This document shows positions 48,908 to 63,400 of a stretch of 64,000 nt of DNA, in pieces. Position 1 is the stretch's first letter; every line of letters begins with the position of its first letter. The stretch is from the NCBI RefSeq assembly GCF_021134715.1, contig NC_060028.1, positions 8,407,482 through 8,471,481 on the forward strand, written 5' to 3'. Source of the stretch: Daphnia pulex (lineage: Eukaryota; Arthropoda; Branchiopoda; Diplostraca; Daphniidae). The position numbers and the translations under genes are program-made. Under the pieces are notes generated by a model. The model was not told the DNA's origin. It worked only from the letters and a program-made list of their open reading frames with translations, and did not search any database.

Positions 48908-50845
48908 TTAAATACATCGAACATTAAACCACCAATCGCAAGTCTGTGATTCGAGGTCGAATATCGTGCCAAGCGGACACAAGAAAGAATCCTGACGACC
49001 ATCATGATGACAGGTGTGAAATACCTATACGACGAGGGATGAAATATTGAAATATCACGAAACAATTCAACTATTACACTGAATGATTTTAACACACCTG
49101 GCATCCAGCTTCCGGATCGGAGAACATGTAGCTGAAATCGGCGTTTTTCAAATTCAAGCAGTCGAAGGAAGTCTCCGGTATGGCCGTGTAATTTGGGTAG
49201 TCTTCTCCGGGATTGCCTGGAATGTGGCTGGGACGATAACTAGGGGTGGTGTATTTGTCGGCATAGGCGTTCGACTTGAGGGCCGTGCTGGGCTGCAGCA
49301 GAACTATTTCCTTGGGGTAGGTAGGCCGGGGTTTGTACGGTTTTGGGACTATAGGTTTATATGGTTTAGAGACTACAGGTTTCACTGGTTCATAGTCGTC
49401 GTATTGCGGTGGGGGAGGGACGTAAGGTTTCGGATCTTCATATTGGTCGTATCCGTCGTATTCCGCTTCGGGTTTCTGGTGATCAGAGCCATAAAAGTTG
49501 ATGTCAAAATCGACCGGTTTAAAGAAAGAATTTTTGTCATCGTCAAATGGCAGTTTGAATTCGTCCTGAGTGTTCTGCCATGGCTTGTTATCTTCACCAT
49601 AGGTCGGCTTGTCGTCATAAGCGGGTTTGTAGTCATCTTGATAATTCGGTCTGTAATCGTCATCCTCATAAGTTGGTTTGTAATCGTCTTGGTAAGGAGG
49701 TCTCTCCTCATCTTGGTTATTTGGATTGTAATCGCCTTCATACGAAGGTTTATAGTTTTCTTGGTACGGAGGTCTGTCGCCATAATTCGATGGGTAATCG
49801 ACGTCTTGGTTAGGAGGTTCATAATTGTCCTAATCAGTCTTTTGTTAAGTCTTTGGTCAATCTAGTATATTGTCACTACATAGGTCGCATTATTATCGTC
49901 ACGTACCTGATACGTTGGCTTATAGTCGCCTTGATTCCCTGGTGGATAATTATCTTGGTACGCTGGTTTAGTCGGCCGCTCGTAGTGATCTTGTTCCTGC
50001 GGAGGGAAATACCCCTGTTGATTGACTAATTCAGGTCGTTTGATTCCTTTCATATGGGCGACTTCATCACGGAAAATCTGACGTCGTTCTCCTTCCTGTT
50101 AAAAAAAAAAAAAAAGTTCCAAAAGAAAACAATACAAATTATTTTATCCACCCAGAAAACGACAATAGAAGAAGGTCAAAATTACGGGCTGATGTAAAGT
50201 ATTAAAAAAAGAACAAAGGATAAATTTCCCCATCAGCATTTCGACTTGGCCCTATGTACTGATGTTCGTTGCCATAAATCCACTGGTAACTTAAAGTCCA
50301 TTAGAACAGAGCAGTTCTTTTTCTGCAAACCGCAAATGGAACCATTCCAATGGAATGTCCTCCTTTTAATGTCCTTATGCAATGGTTTGTTTCGCAAACG
50401 ACCCCCCGAGCACAACATAGGCACTCGTTAAGCATTGGTGGGCTACATGCACTATGTCTAAGATTACAAGCCCTTTAGATGTTTCCATTTATAGCGCCGG
50501 ATCTCACTAACGATGTTCGCAATTAATACGAAGCCTCTCGACAGTCTTTCCATACAGACAGCACAACCATTAAGACATCCCGTAGAGTTAAATCAATCAC
50601 AAGTGGTGTCGTGCAATCAAAACAAGAATACGGATCACATAGTTGATGATCTAGCCCCCCCCCCCCCCCATTTGGTAAATGAAATTGTAGCCATGAACAA
50701 GAGTCGCCGCAGCAGGAAAACAAGATAAAAACGGTCAGTGGAACAAAATCAACTTTACCGGCTTCGTTGATCTTGCGGCGGAAGTCACGGCTAGGCAGCT
50801 GACGCAGAGGACCATGGTCAAACGTAGAAGAATGCTCGGCTTCAT
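48908..50845 (-). CDS. Secreted cuticle protein with one chitin-binding type-2 domain (CPAP1 type)
   Basis: Four exons in transcript order: 50759-50845, 49907-50095, 49098-49829 and 48908-49024 (374 residues, every junction phase 0). Residues 1-25 form a clear signal peptide (MKPSILLRLTMVLCVSCLAV, then small residues). The middle (about 60-300) is an acidic, Tyr/Pro/Asp-rich region with repeats of the form DDYKPxY and RPPYQE, then a KPYKPxxPKP stretch. The C terminus is a peritrophin-A/ChtBD2 domain with six cysteines at 316, 335, 341, 352, 365 and 373 in the expected order, plus the aromatic residues FDLESQTCDWWF. Such one-domain proteins (CPAP1) bind chitin in the exoskeleton. Stop TAA is at 48908-48910. 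The family call is firm; the particular CPAP1 subgroup is not assigned. Confidence 0.88.
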
Positions 50846-53800
50846 GATGGGAAGAGACGATGCACGAGAGCGGAACCTCCAAGCAAAAGCAAAAGAAATC
50901 TGGTGTGAGGGCGAGAAGCAACACGACTTGATGATGATCTAGACGACCGAGGAAACCAACGTAAACTGAGAGCGAAAAAAGTTGGCGATTTCGCGCTACG
51001 ACAGCGATACGAGAGAGTCTACGTGGTTACAAGACTTAAAAGGAAGGAGAGAGGGAGTCAGACCACACCCTTGTCAAATGCGTTTCCCCCCCTTAATAAC
51101 CACGGCACGAAAAGCCGAACGAAACGAAAAGTTGAACCAATGAATCCGTGGAAGGATTTCGAAAGGGAAACCCAAGTGCGTCTGCTCCATTTCTACCGCA
51201 AAAGTCTCCGCAAGAGAATTGTTATTTGGCTCAGACGACCATACTGGGCGTGGTGGAGGTCCGTTCATAAAATAACACACACGGTAGTTTATTAGTATGA
51301 ACTACCTGTAATGAGGCAGAGCCTTGTATCTATTGGTTTTAGGGTATTGGCCTTCTCCTGCATTGCTCGCAATTAGCCTTCACCGAGGGAGCGTGAGGAG
51401 AGCGGCGACGACGGCCCGTTGATGGGCGCGGACCGACAATGAAATAAAGACGAGTGAACGGCTTAGGGTCTTTGGTTGAAAAAAATAATTCAAAATCAAG
51501 GCGTGGCTGAGCCTCGCGTCCTCGACACCAATTCCTAAACTCGATCTCCCCAACTACCCCTTCCATCCTATATAATGTCTACCTTTTGAAACACATATAA
51601 ACGGACGCGGCAAAATTCGATTGCCAAATCTAGCGATTATCTCGGTGAATAGGCACGCGCCAAACCAGTGTACGCCGGTTAATAATAATGGGTACTGACC
51701 AAATATCAAGTAAAAGCAACTTGTTGGACACGCTTCAATGCCAAGTCGAACGTTTATTATCGGCATGATTTAAAGCTAAACTTTTCCAAACATTTCGCAA
51801 CGCCGCCCTATTTTTTCAAATCATCTGCTACGATGTTGTAAGAATTGTGTAAAAACAAAAATGACTTTTACGTCATATTCCCATTAAATCAATACCTAAG
51901 AAAAGAAGAGCGCACGTTCAGCGATTAAAGACAATTCACGGCATAACAGGCGTAAATGATGCGACCTATCCCAAGTGAAACGTGTTGGCAAAAAAACTAG
52001 CCTCCTTTCATTATTTGCTTTTCTAGACTTTGGCCTGTCCTACTTCTTCTATCATCATTTAAAAAATGGAATTACTTTTAGACTGGGCTGACGTCTCGTT
52101 CAGGATCATTTAAAACAAAAAATCGGAACCAAGCCTCACGGTGACAGACGTAATAGCCGAGAGAATGCTTCCCTTGCATGCCACAATTTTCCTCCTGGGG
52201 GTTGCATCTGTCATGTTTTTAGTACGGTACTTGGAAATGTGCTATTTCTAATTTTCCACGGGGACCCTGGCTGATATCAACGATAATATTCCGCGCTGGA
52301 TTCCAGTAACAGGATGAACTGACTGTCTTTAAAGAAACGGGCCAGTTGGGTTCAATAGAAAGAAGGAATGAAGAAAAGAGAAAAAAATCAGCAAGAAGCG
52401 GCTGGTTAACAAAGGGTTTTCGACAGTCTCAATAAAGAAAGAGGAAACCAAACGAGGAGTTGGTCAACTTACTGACTGGATGTTAACCGCCGATTTCCGT
52501 CAACGGCGTTGGAGAATTGTGAGCCGCGCTAGCAGCAGGAAACAAACGAAAACGGGCAAAAGAATGGAGTGAGAAAAACCAGTGAAGAAACCCGCACGCT
52601 TCGGAGGATGATAGTCGACTGATGGCCATCCAACAGTGCCCTGGAAAAAGTGGATAAAAAGAAAACCAAAAAATAAATAAAAGAAAATAAAATAACTGAG
52701 GAAAATGTAGACCATATGTTGTGTGTGTTTTCTTGTGTGTGCGTGCTGCATAGAAGCGTGAGACTACTGCCCTCCATTTCCTCCTTCAGCTCCTCCACCG
52801 TTAGGCTTCACACCATTTCTCCGTCTCTCAGAGCGGGAAAATGGGCCATCCGACGGCGAGTTGTAGTCGTCATCGTGCTATCACTTGGATTGTTGAGTTG
52901 TCGTCGCTTCTTCTCCCCCTTTACCTAAACATTTTACACGGGAAGAAAAGAAAAATAACTGAGATTGCGTGATTGAATTGGAAGGGGGGTACAAATTTCA
53001 TCGTAAAAAATATTCAGAGTCCCGTTATAGAGCAAAAAGGCATTCAACTCGACGACTATTTCGAATACGACGACACGTGCATGAAATCGTAGAAAAGATT
53101 TACACCTGTCGTGTGGTTTTTCCATCCCATCACGAGTGATTGGAAAACCGAATCAAATTGAGATGAGTGGCCATGGAGCCGAGCTCTTGTAGTTATTTAG
53201 ATCGCCGAGGGAAAGAGTGGCACGCACGAGCAAGTGATTTATTTCTACTCCGTCCAACAATTTGGGTTGAAAAAGCAATTCGAATGGATGGAAATCCCGT
53301 GAAAATTAGAGGCACCTCTCTCAATGTGAAGAGAAATTGAGGAAATTCAATAAAGAAGCTGATCTCTACATCGATTTTTAACTTGCCATAAACGGGTGGG
53401 AATCTGGCTTGATTTCCTTTTAGAATTACAATCGGAGGGGAAATTGCGATTCCGGTTGAAAATTTATATATAAACTCGATTGCCATGAATGTAAAAGGAA
53501 ATTTCATTGCCGTCTAGGTCTCACTCCCATGTGACGCCAGCGTCGAGGAGCGCCGCACGCATGCATCCATTTCAGTGGCTGATGCACTACGATAAGAGCT
53601 TTTAGGCTTTTCCCCCCAAAAAACTATTCAAGTAACAGAAATAAAAAGAAATCCCAACCGTCTTAGTATAAAAAGATTGCTGCTGTCTTAGATGTAACAC
53701 CATTTTTCAAACGCATCGATCGCAGAATTGACTATTCAGTCAACAAACAGAAAACAAGTGAATCTTTGATAACGATTGCGACATGCGTTGAATCATCCAT

Positions 53801-56800
53801 CAACGCTCTTCTTCCTCTTTTTGATTTGCCGCCAACTTTATTTTCGTTACAACATTCCCCAGCGGGAGTACTTAGCCTTGAAGCGTTGGAAGCGCATCAC
53901 GAAACTCAATCACAAAGGCCCCGGTCGATACCGCCAACAGCTTCGCACACACCCAAAGAAAACGGCCGAAAGAAGCAAACACGACGACCTTTGACGTTTG
54001 GCGACACACACAAAACAGGCGTTGCTAGTAGTATATGGTGATGTTCACGCTTCTGGACATGATGCTAAGATAGAGCGATTTGTCGACGCAAACGCAAGCA
54101 ATCCCCACGTTTCTTAGTGTTTACATAATCAAGAAAAAAAAGGAAAAATGTAAAACCTTCGACAAACTTGGGCGACTTGGCAAACACTTTGAGTTGACGT
54201 GACCTCACGTATCGACAATTCCGGCAAATACCAAAAAGAAGATTCACAAAGTCAAGAGCCAATATAACGTGGTCTTTCCATACCAAAGAAAAGAGCAGAA
54301 GAAATACTATAAACAATCACGAGAGTCGAATAAAAGTCTCGAGACATTTTTATGGTAAAAAGAATGACAGGGCGCAGTAGTTTTATCTGTAGTAGTAGCC
54401 TTTCATGTATGAATGCTACTTTTTCTCGCCGATCGATACGAACGCGACACATATTTTTTGGCTGATGCATGCCAGTCTTTTGTTATGCTACTTCCTGTTT
54501 ATTTTGAAAATTGAAAAATAAATAAAATAAAATAGCTGAGCACGAAAAAATGAAACTAGGTCTATCTACTCAGCCGAGTGTGGAAGAATGTTTGGCATGT
54601 TTATCAAAGTGGAAGCCTATTGCGGACACATAACAAATTCTGGTCTCGATTTTGAGGCTTCTGTTTTCGACTAACTACGCAACCTACGGCAAACTAGGGT
54701 CTTCATAACAAAGTAGTTTGTAGCAGCACATGTTGTCCCTGCTGCACAATTGAGTTCCAATCAAGTGGACTGGTGCGGAGCTGTTGGCGGTTCAATGGAC
54801 AAGGCAGGAGGAATCCATGCATCAACGCCGAAACAGGAAACTTTCCTTTCTGTGAGCCTGCATCAGTCAGTCAGCTGCTGCTGCAACATAACTAACTAAT
54901 AGCTTTAGTCCCTACTTCAAATGCGGAGAGTTTGGCTGGCGACTTGCAGACTCAAACAAAGTATCTCGTGGCAATCGAAATGGGAAGCTCAGCTGTACTA
55001 CTTACACACTCTACACCCACTCTCTGCTGTCTATTTTCGGGGAAAGCGGGAGAAATAAAGAGAAATACAAGTGGCCGGTGTGCAGGCTACTACTACCTGG
55101 CAATAAAACTCATTACTATTTGACAGAAGAAATAAAAGGAAAGAAAGCATGTCTAAATAATTAATGGCGCATTAGGAGGCAACGTCCTTCGAAAGCAATG
55201 GCACAGAATCTTTCACGTTACAAGGACCTGACTGCTGAAGTTTAATCTTTGTTCCGAGTAGAACGCTAAAAACAAAAAAAGCTAGCTCTCTTTTTTGAAT
55301 GCTAAATTTAGGATAAAACATTCCCCAAAGGAAAACCAATAACCAATGCGACGCTATGCAAATTACAGCGGAAATTTGAATCTAAATTGCTTCTTGAGCA
55401 GCCAAAGGCAACTCATAAAACATTCCCGTTCTTCTCGAGTTATTAGTTATTCATTCTACGCAGTATGTGGACAATGTCTCGGTCCTAAATCCTATCCCAA
55501 CCGTCGAATGCCATGAGGATCAAGCGTCTCTCTGCAAGCCGTCCGTTAAATAATCAACTTTGGATGTCATCCATTTTAAAATACTACGTAAGAGAGGATT
55601 ATAGAACTTTAGCAAGTCAAATTTCCAGAAAAGGTCGTATTCGTGTCGACGAGGAGAAGGAAAATAACCACTCAAGACTTCCTTTCCATCACGCGTCCTT
55701 ATTTGCAAAGACAAGGGCTTCTGTCAGCTGACATGCTCCCGTCGTAAATCCTTCGAGGATATTGGATCAAGGGTGTCGAGACCTATATACTGTAATAATA
55801 CTGATACGAATATAAATCGGTCAAAGAGGGGGTGGGGGAGGAGGCAACATTCCAGCAGATTAAGCTAGTCTTCAGACAGAACCATCAGGCAAACTAAAAA
55901 TATGATGAAGAATGTAATACTACCCTTTATCGTCTGAGTTATATATTAATGGATAAATCACAGATATTACTGAACTAGCTTTAATGACTGCCATCAACAA
56001 ACATCAGTCCTCTCAATATGATTTCGAAGACATCAATTCAACATGCCATTGAGCAATTGGGAATTTTTTGAAGACAATTGTTTGACGGTTGACAATTGAC
56101 ATAATGATAGAGGTCACTAATAGCTAAATTTTCATTTCCTTGGTTTACCAGAGCAAAAAGTTCAATGGACAGGCTCTAGATCGTGGCCTACATTCCCAGG
56201 AATTCAGCAACCATTTCTCTATAAAAGATTTCTATATCTAGATATATACAAGTGTGGGTATAATAAGTTTAACCGATCGAACGGGAACGGCAGTTAAATA
56301 AGTATTTACTGCAGGTGACTCAGTCGTATAAACCCATCAAAAGGAATTGGAATATGTTGACAAGCACCAAAGTAGTAAAGTTGTAGTGAGCACAAGGTCA
56401 AAAATAAAGCAGAAACATAATTACCTCAATGATCGAATGTCGGATAAGACGAAACGGGACTCTGGTTGCACGAAGGTCGTTAAATCAAAGTTGATTTCCA
56501 TGGTACCGTGAGATAAAAACCACTTTCAGATTGAAATGAACTCGAGACTTGTTCGTGATCATGTTGTTTACCTTAATAATGCTGCCACCTGGTGACCAGG
56601 TAATGAGTTGTAAAATTCGATAACAATTTGAAAAGAAAAATAATAATAAGAATTTAAAAAAAAATTGTTCCGAAGCAAAGCACAGTAGTAATAAGAATTA
56701 CTATTGACAGGATTATATCGTAAGAGATTGTTGGAGGATATCGATTATTGTGAATGTTGAAAATGCAGGTGGGCGAGCCTACATTAATGAAAGATGAAAT

Positions 56801-57493
56801 CCGAGACTCACGAAGTTCGGCGATTCTCGGAATAACTTTAACGATCCCGTTATTAGCTCCCACTCCCCGAGTCAGAGAATTTTATCCAATTTTCCTGCTA
56901 AACTCTGCCGGGGTTTTAGAGAGTGGAATAGGACATCTTAACATTTTTGTATAAAAGGATTAGAGCGAAATGGATTTCAAATGTATTGAATGGAGATAGT
57001 CTGCTATATAAATGTATACAAACAGCATTGTCATTCTGTACAACATAAACGGTCAAACGGGAGCGACAACAAAAAAGAACATCCGACACTTTGACAAAAA
57101 ACTGTAAAAAAAAATGTCTTTTCTGTTTTTATTTTTGGTTGATTGTTTTGTTGTAAACTGAAGGAAAAATTGGGGACGACGGGCGCAAATCGTAGTAGAA
57201 AACAGAATTTATAAACCATTTTTAAAGCCATTTTTTTTTCACCGCACATTTCATTTCGTCGTTTTCGCCAGCGTAATTTAAAAAAAAAAAAAGACACATA
57301 TGCTGTTTTTTGATTGGCTACAGGCACTTATTGTGGAGTCATCAACACTCGACAAGAAGATCTACACATTTCTGTTTTTTTTTCTCTTTCTAAATTACAC
57401 AAAGACAAAGAATCAAAAGTACAAAAGCTATAAATGGAAGACCGATATTCAATTCAATTCATGGTATGTGATATACCGGAATAGTCGCTCAAA
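50846..57493. other. 6.6 kb spacer without a supported gene
   Basis: The left end is the promoter and 5' untranslated region of the chitin-binding protein gene; the right end must be the 3' untranslated region of the large minus-strand gene. Open stretches in between (for example 51023-51295 plus, 54932-55123 plus) are short, without splice partners or recognisable motifs. A TATAAAAAG string occurs near 53669 on the plus strand, but no convincing reading frame follows it. Confidence 0.5.
50965..50969 (-). promoter_or_regulatory. Candidate initiator (TCAGT) of the chitin-binding protein gene
   Basis: The minus strand reads CTCAGTTT about 120 bases before the start codon. This matches the arthropod initiator TCAGT. 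There is no TATA box about 30 bases upstream. The position is plausible but unverified. Confidence 0.3.
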
Positions 57494-60400
57494 TTAGTGG
57501 TGGCGCTGCTGCGGCGTCCTGTGCATCATGACGACATCGGCTGGTGGTGATGCCATCTTGTAGAAATGATGATGGTGATGGTAATCCTGCTGCTGCTGTT
57601 GCCTTGACGAAAAGACTGGAGGCTGCTGCTGCTGTTGCTGCAACAGCTGGGCCTGGTGGTGGTGATGCTGCCAGGTTGCAACCGACTGCGGCGTCGGCGT
57701 CGATTTCATGACAGAAGGATGGGCCGGCATGTGGTGTCCACCACGTCCGCCGTGAGCAAAGTCCCAGCGGTAATTATCCGATTGCATCTTGTTGGAAATT
57801 GCGGAAGACGTCGACGAAGATGCCGCCGATGACGGCAGCACTCGGTGGCCCGGCTGTCCAGCTCCATAATATCGACCTGAATCCAATTTCAATTGCAAAG
57901 TTAATCAAGATTCGTCCGTCCGTCTTAATTAAGCCAAATCGTTTTCATACCTGGGGATGTAATCAATTGCTGCTGATGGAGACGGGGACTGCGGAAGTCG
58001 TGGTACTCGCGACGTTCTTGACGGTATTCGCTCAATTCTTGGGTCATCACTTTGCCGTTGTTAATAGTTGGGTTGCCGTTGGTGCTACTGACTACGTGCT
58101 GCTGGACGGGCGTGGCGGACAATCTGGACTGAGGCGGGGCCGGCTGCTTGACATTCATTCCCGATGGATTGGAAGAGCGGGCCAGAATGGTAGGGACAGG
58201 GGGCGGAGACGAGATGCTCTCCTCTTCCGACGTGATTTCGGCCAGCCGTCTGTAAATGTTGCTGCTGGATTTCTTCTTCTGCTGGGCGGCAGTGGCAACG
58301 GCGTTGCTGTTGTTGTTGTTGTTGTTATTATTGCGCTCGGGGTTGTTGTTATTCGGCCGCTGATCAGCGAATTGAGCGACTCCGTTCGAAGTTCCGGCCG
58401 GAATTCCAGATTGAGTAGTGGTGATTGCAGCCGATCGGGAACGTGAACTGTTGATGACTTCCCGACGGTAGTCCATTTGCGGCTGGATCGTCGTCTTCTT
58501 CTTTGCGGAATCGACCACGTCTTCCGAACGGATGTTGCTCGATTTGCCCCGGTTGTTCCGCAACTGCTGCAAGGCGGAAACTGGAGTCGATGTAACAATA
58601 GTCGGTTCCTTCCGCTTGTCTCGAGACTCGACGGCAGCTGTCGATCGAGCGTTCACGGATTTCCTTACGGGCGGCGACTGCTGGACAGGAAGCTCATCGC
58701 TCGATGTGCGATGGTGCGAAATGGAAGAGGGAGCTCCTTCCGGATCGAGCCGAGCGATTCTCTGCTGCTGGTGGTGCTGCTGCTCTCGTAGAATCATCAG
58801 CTGTTCTTGATGTTTGTAGTGATCCAGCTGGAGTACCCGCAACTGCTGCCGGATGTTGGCCTTCTCCCTGGCTCTCTTCTTCTGGAATTCCTCCTCCACT
58901 CGCTGCATGGCCTGCGTCTCTTGCAGACGCTTCCGCTCCTTGTGTTCCGCTTCTTTCGACAGTTTCTCCTCCAGCAGACGCTTCTCGTGGACGCGCACCG
59001 TCGACTGGAACGTGAATTTCTTGCTACCGGGCGACTGGCCGCTGCCAAACAAACGCTGGCCGACCGATTGCTTCTTGGCTTCCAGGAAGACCGCATCCGC
59101 CGACCTGGCTCGCCGCATCATGTCCGATTGGTCCATGGACACGGGGCGGCCCAGGCGCGGCTGGCGCTGATGGGCAGAGACGATCCGCGAATCGTATTGC
59201 GGCAAGTAGACGATCCTCTGCGTGGACAAGACGGATGGCTGGCTGTAGGCCGGATACTGTTGGCCAATATGGACGAATCCACCGTGACTTTGCTGGGCCA
59301 GAAGGTCGGCCTCTGAGCGGCTCTGCAATTTGCGGATCGACGGATACGATCCATCGTCACCGCCAACAGATCCGTTGAGGACCGAATTGGGAGCGCTGCG
59401 GCTCAGCATCCAGTTGCCGTCGTCGCAATTGTTGCCGGACGAATGGTGACCCCCACGAGTCGCACACTCTTCGTCGTCGTGGTCGTCGTCGGAAGGCGAA
59501 CATTTGCCCCGGCGGAAGGCCGTAGCGAAAGCCCCGGAAACGGATCGTTTCAATTTGCGCAAACTGTTGTACTTTTGCGGAATGCAATGAGCCCCGGCGC
59601 CGGCGGATCCGCCAGTTCCTTCGTCCCCGGTCCGACTGCTTCCGCCCGTCTCGTTCCGTTTGCGATACTTGCGCCCTCCTTTGGACATGGAAGAGGAGCG
59701 TGATCCGCCCGTCTGATCCGTCATGGAAGAGTCGTTGAACATTTGAGATTTCGGGATGATCTTGGGAGGTGTTGGATCCAACGAGTTGCGCTGTTTGCTG
59801 GACGGGAAGCAGGAGCCGTTGCGGGCGCCACGTTTCATGTGATTGCCGGCCTCGTCGTCGCTGCTGCTGTTGCTACTGTCATCGTCCAATAGATCCTGCT
59901 GCGGAGTCCAGTTGCTCTGCAACTGATTCCGTTGCTGCTGCGGAGGCACCGGCGAGGACATGGCCAGAGGCTTGTCTCGACCGCTGGCGCCACCGCTGGC
60001 CACCATGGCCGCATCTGGACTGCCAGCGTCGCCGGAAATGCCGGAATCGGCCGATTTCTCGTTGGAGATGCGAGGCGGATGCGGGGCCACGGGTCGGAGC
60101 GCGTTCTTGGCGATCCTCTCCTCCATGACGTCCTCATCTTCATCCTCCTCGTCGCTCAGATCCATGGCGCTCATGTCACTGGCCTTGCTGCTGGATGCGT
60201 TGAGCTTGTTGTTGCTAACGCTGCTCATCGAGCTGGAGCGCTGGTGGTAATTGTCCGACTGGCCCAGGGCCCTCCAGGCCGCCGACGGCGAAAATCTGGG
60301 CAATTGTTGAGGTTTCTTGGGCAGGGTGGGTCTCAGACTGAGTGCAATGTCCTGATCGTAATCGTCGTCGTGATCCAGTTGGTCTTCGTGTAGAGTTGCC

Positions 60401-63400
60401 CGGCGACTGCTGGACGAGTGGCGGATGACGGGCGGGGGAGTTGACGAGTGGCGCCTTGGCTGGTTGGAACTGCTGCTGCTGCTGCTGCTGGCACTTTTCG
60501 ACGCCCGCCTGGTCGACTGCCGAAGACGGACAACTTCCTTCTCGTCTTGTTCCGATTTCCGATCGATTCCGCTTTTGCTTTCCGCTAGCACGGCGTCAAA
60601 CTCTTCCATCACTCGTCGACTTTCCTCGTCGAGATCCAGCGACTGGGCGGTGCTGGCCGGAGTGCCAGCCGGGCCGGCGGCTACGGCGACATCACCCGGT
60701 GCCATTCCAAAGTAAAACTGTTGTGGCTTGCTGTTGTTGTTGTTGTTGTTGTTGCTGTTGATGCTGGTGTTTGCCTGCTGTTCGGCCGGAACTCGTGCGA
60801 AGGAAGACGACGGATGCATCTCCTCCCAATCGTCGTCATCCGTCATGGTTCCGTTCAGTTTCTTCTGGCTGCTGAAAACCGTCACTGGGCCGTTTTTTAT
60901 GAAGGCCAGCAGAGATTCGTCGCCCGACAGATCTTCCCGGCTGTTGTTGTGACGACGGCGGACTTCCTGCGTCTCGTCGGCCACATCCGCACGGAGATAT
61001 TCCATACTGCGAGCCCGGATGCGTCCGTTCTCCGAGTCGGCCGCTTTGCCATCGGTCGATTTAGTTTTGAAGAGCCGCAGTTTACCGCGTCCACTCGATT
61101 TGCCCCCTCCGCTGGTCGGCTGCTGGCCGTCGTGATCCACTCGACTGCTGCTGCCGGACTTGGCCGAAGCCGCCGGAGTGGACGGGGCCGTGTTGGGAGC
61201 TTTGGCTTTGGAATTCTTCTTGCTCTTTGAGGGTTTTCGGCTGCCGCTGGACGAGCGCTGCTGCTTGTTGTTGGCGTCGTAATCCGGCGTCGGACTCCGC
61301 ATCTCGTCGGCGACGTTGGCCAGGAGGTTGGGGATGATGGGCGGCTCGGGTTGATCGGCGACGATGAGGTTGTGATTCAACTCGGTCAACTTGTTGCGAT
61401 TGGCGATGTGAAGAGTCCCGACTTTCTGCAGGGCCAGACCATTATCGGTAGCTCTTAACTTGACGGCGCCCACTCCGGTAGTGCCCGTGGCCCCGTTGGC
61501 TGCCATGGGCAAGACCCGAATCTTCTTGGCTTGCTGGACAGGAGCCTCCGCAACACCCGGTCCGTATCTAAATCAAACAATTCGGTCATCATTCATTCTA
61601 CAGCAACACGTACAGTCAGCTGAGCTCTCACTCCCGCCATAACTTTTCCCTAGCCCCGTAAAATGTGGATTTTCGAAATGAAAACTCGATTCGCTTTCTA
61701 ATTTTCTTTTGACTTGGGTCTACTCCTCCCTCCGCCGTCGGATGGAAAAGGAAACTCGCCAATTCATCACGAAAAAAAAAGAACAGCGCTTGGGGAGAAA
61801 AGAGAGAAAGGATAATACAATAGCCTTCAGATACGATTCGTCTTCACCGTCGGCTTCACTACTCGACTGGATGGATGGCGAAGTGATTGCTGTGCGGAGT
61901 AACAAAAGGGAGAGCTGAGCTTTATTCCGTGTCCCAGAGGGACTCGATTACGTGTGTCGTAAGGGGCGAATTCGGGGCCCCTCGCTGATTGCGGAAGAGA
62001 AAGGCGATTTCTTTGAGTTGACTGTCCTATAAATCGATTGCCCCTGACTACATCAAACGAACTTCACGGACGAATAACTGTAATCATATCACGGGAGAAG
62101 AAAAGTACTAGTTTTGTATATACGGCACCGACTATATAATAAGAGCGGATCCAGCGTTTTCTCTCGCCGTCTAGCAATCGCAATGGCTTCCTCTCTCTCA
62201 ATAGCACCAGCAGCGGCCATCAATATAATCTCTAAAAAGGTTATCGACGTTTTTGGCCAGCAGGACACTTGCGATGCTTCGGCTGGGAGATTCTTTTTCA
62301 AAAGAGAAAATGCGACAAATCCTATAATAGCCACGGTAAAAACTATCTATTGTAAAAATAAATAGAAAAACGGGGTAATATCATTACGATTGCATTAAAA
62401 GAAATTGTGTTCACAGTTTCTTTCTTTTTCCGACTGCTGGGCGACCGTCGTCTTTGTTGTATAGGACACTCGATGGACTGTCCATAAAAATCAATAACGA
62501 ATGGCGAATGGGGAAAAAAAGGAGTCGACGACTCTTCCAAACTCTTTTGTCCTCGATTTCCCAAAAGGATTACACTTTTGGATTATACGAGTGCGGGCTA
62601 GTAGTAGAGCCATGGCTGTTTTGTTTTTTGTTTTTTCTCACTAGAGGAAATGCTGAGCGCAACCGTGTCCTACCCCAAATAGCTGTGCGGGACATTATCG
62701 ATAGTTAACAAAGTCTAGCTGACCTCTTTTTTCTCCCGGCACCACTACTGGCCTATAGGCCACCAGCGGAGCATATGGTCGTGTCTCGACTGTTGTGCAC
62801 AATCATTAAATTATTCTCCGCTATAATTGCAGACACTTCTCAATGGATAGACAACAGTACATTTTGGTGTGCGTCCTGAATGAATATCAGCTGTAATAGT
62901 AGTAAAAATAAGGAAGCCCGGAAACTCTAAGCAAACCGGGTGCTATGGCCAGGCTACTCTGATGACATTTCACAGGAAAAAAATACCATTAGACACCTGA
63001 CCTCAAAAAAGTAGTAGAGACAAACTGTACTTATCTATAATACTACTACCACTATCTAAGCTCCAACAACAACAACAACAACAAAGACAAGATAATTTGG
63101 TGAAAAATAACAATAATCATAAATTGTGTGCAAACAAAAGGTAAGACAGCCGTAAAAACGGTAATCTTTTGTTTTTGGTTTTTTCGTTAGTTCTTTACCG
63201 GCCGTCTGGCTGGATGCGACCGGACCGAGTTCGGTGCTGGGCTACTATTAACTTTATATTAGGAGAAGCAACGATGGGGGTACTACTCATACTATACAAC
63301 CAATCAGCTTGGTTGGACCTCGTACGGGTTAGCTGGGCTCAATCTTTTTTTTCTGATGATAAACGACGACAACTACTACCGAGCCGTGCAACCGCAAGAT

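Noticed and set aside
49083..49865. 260-codon plus-strand open frame rich in Val/Ile/Arg
   Set aside because: It is the antisense of the repeat exon of the chitin-binding protein gene, which has a signal peptide, matching splice phases and a complete six-cysteine domain.
57799..61230. Several plus-strand open frames of 100-215 codons
   Set aside because: They are antisense shadows of the 3.6 kb exon of the large coiled-coil gene.
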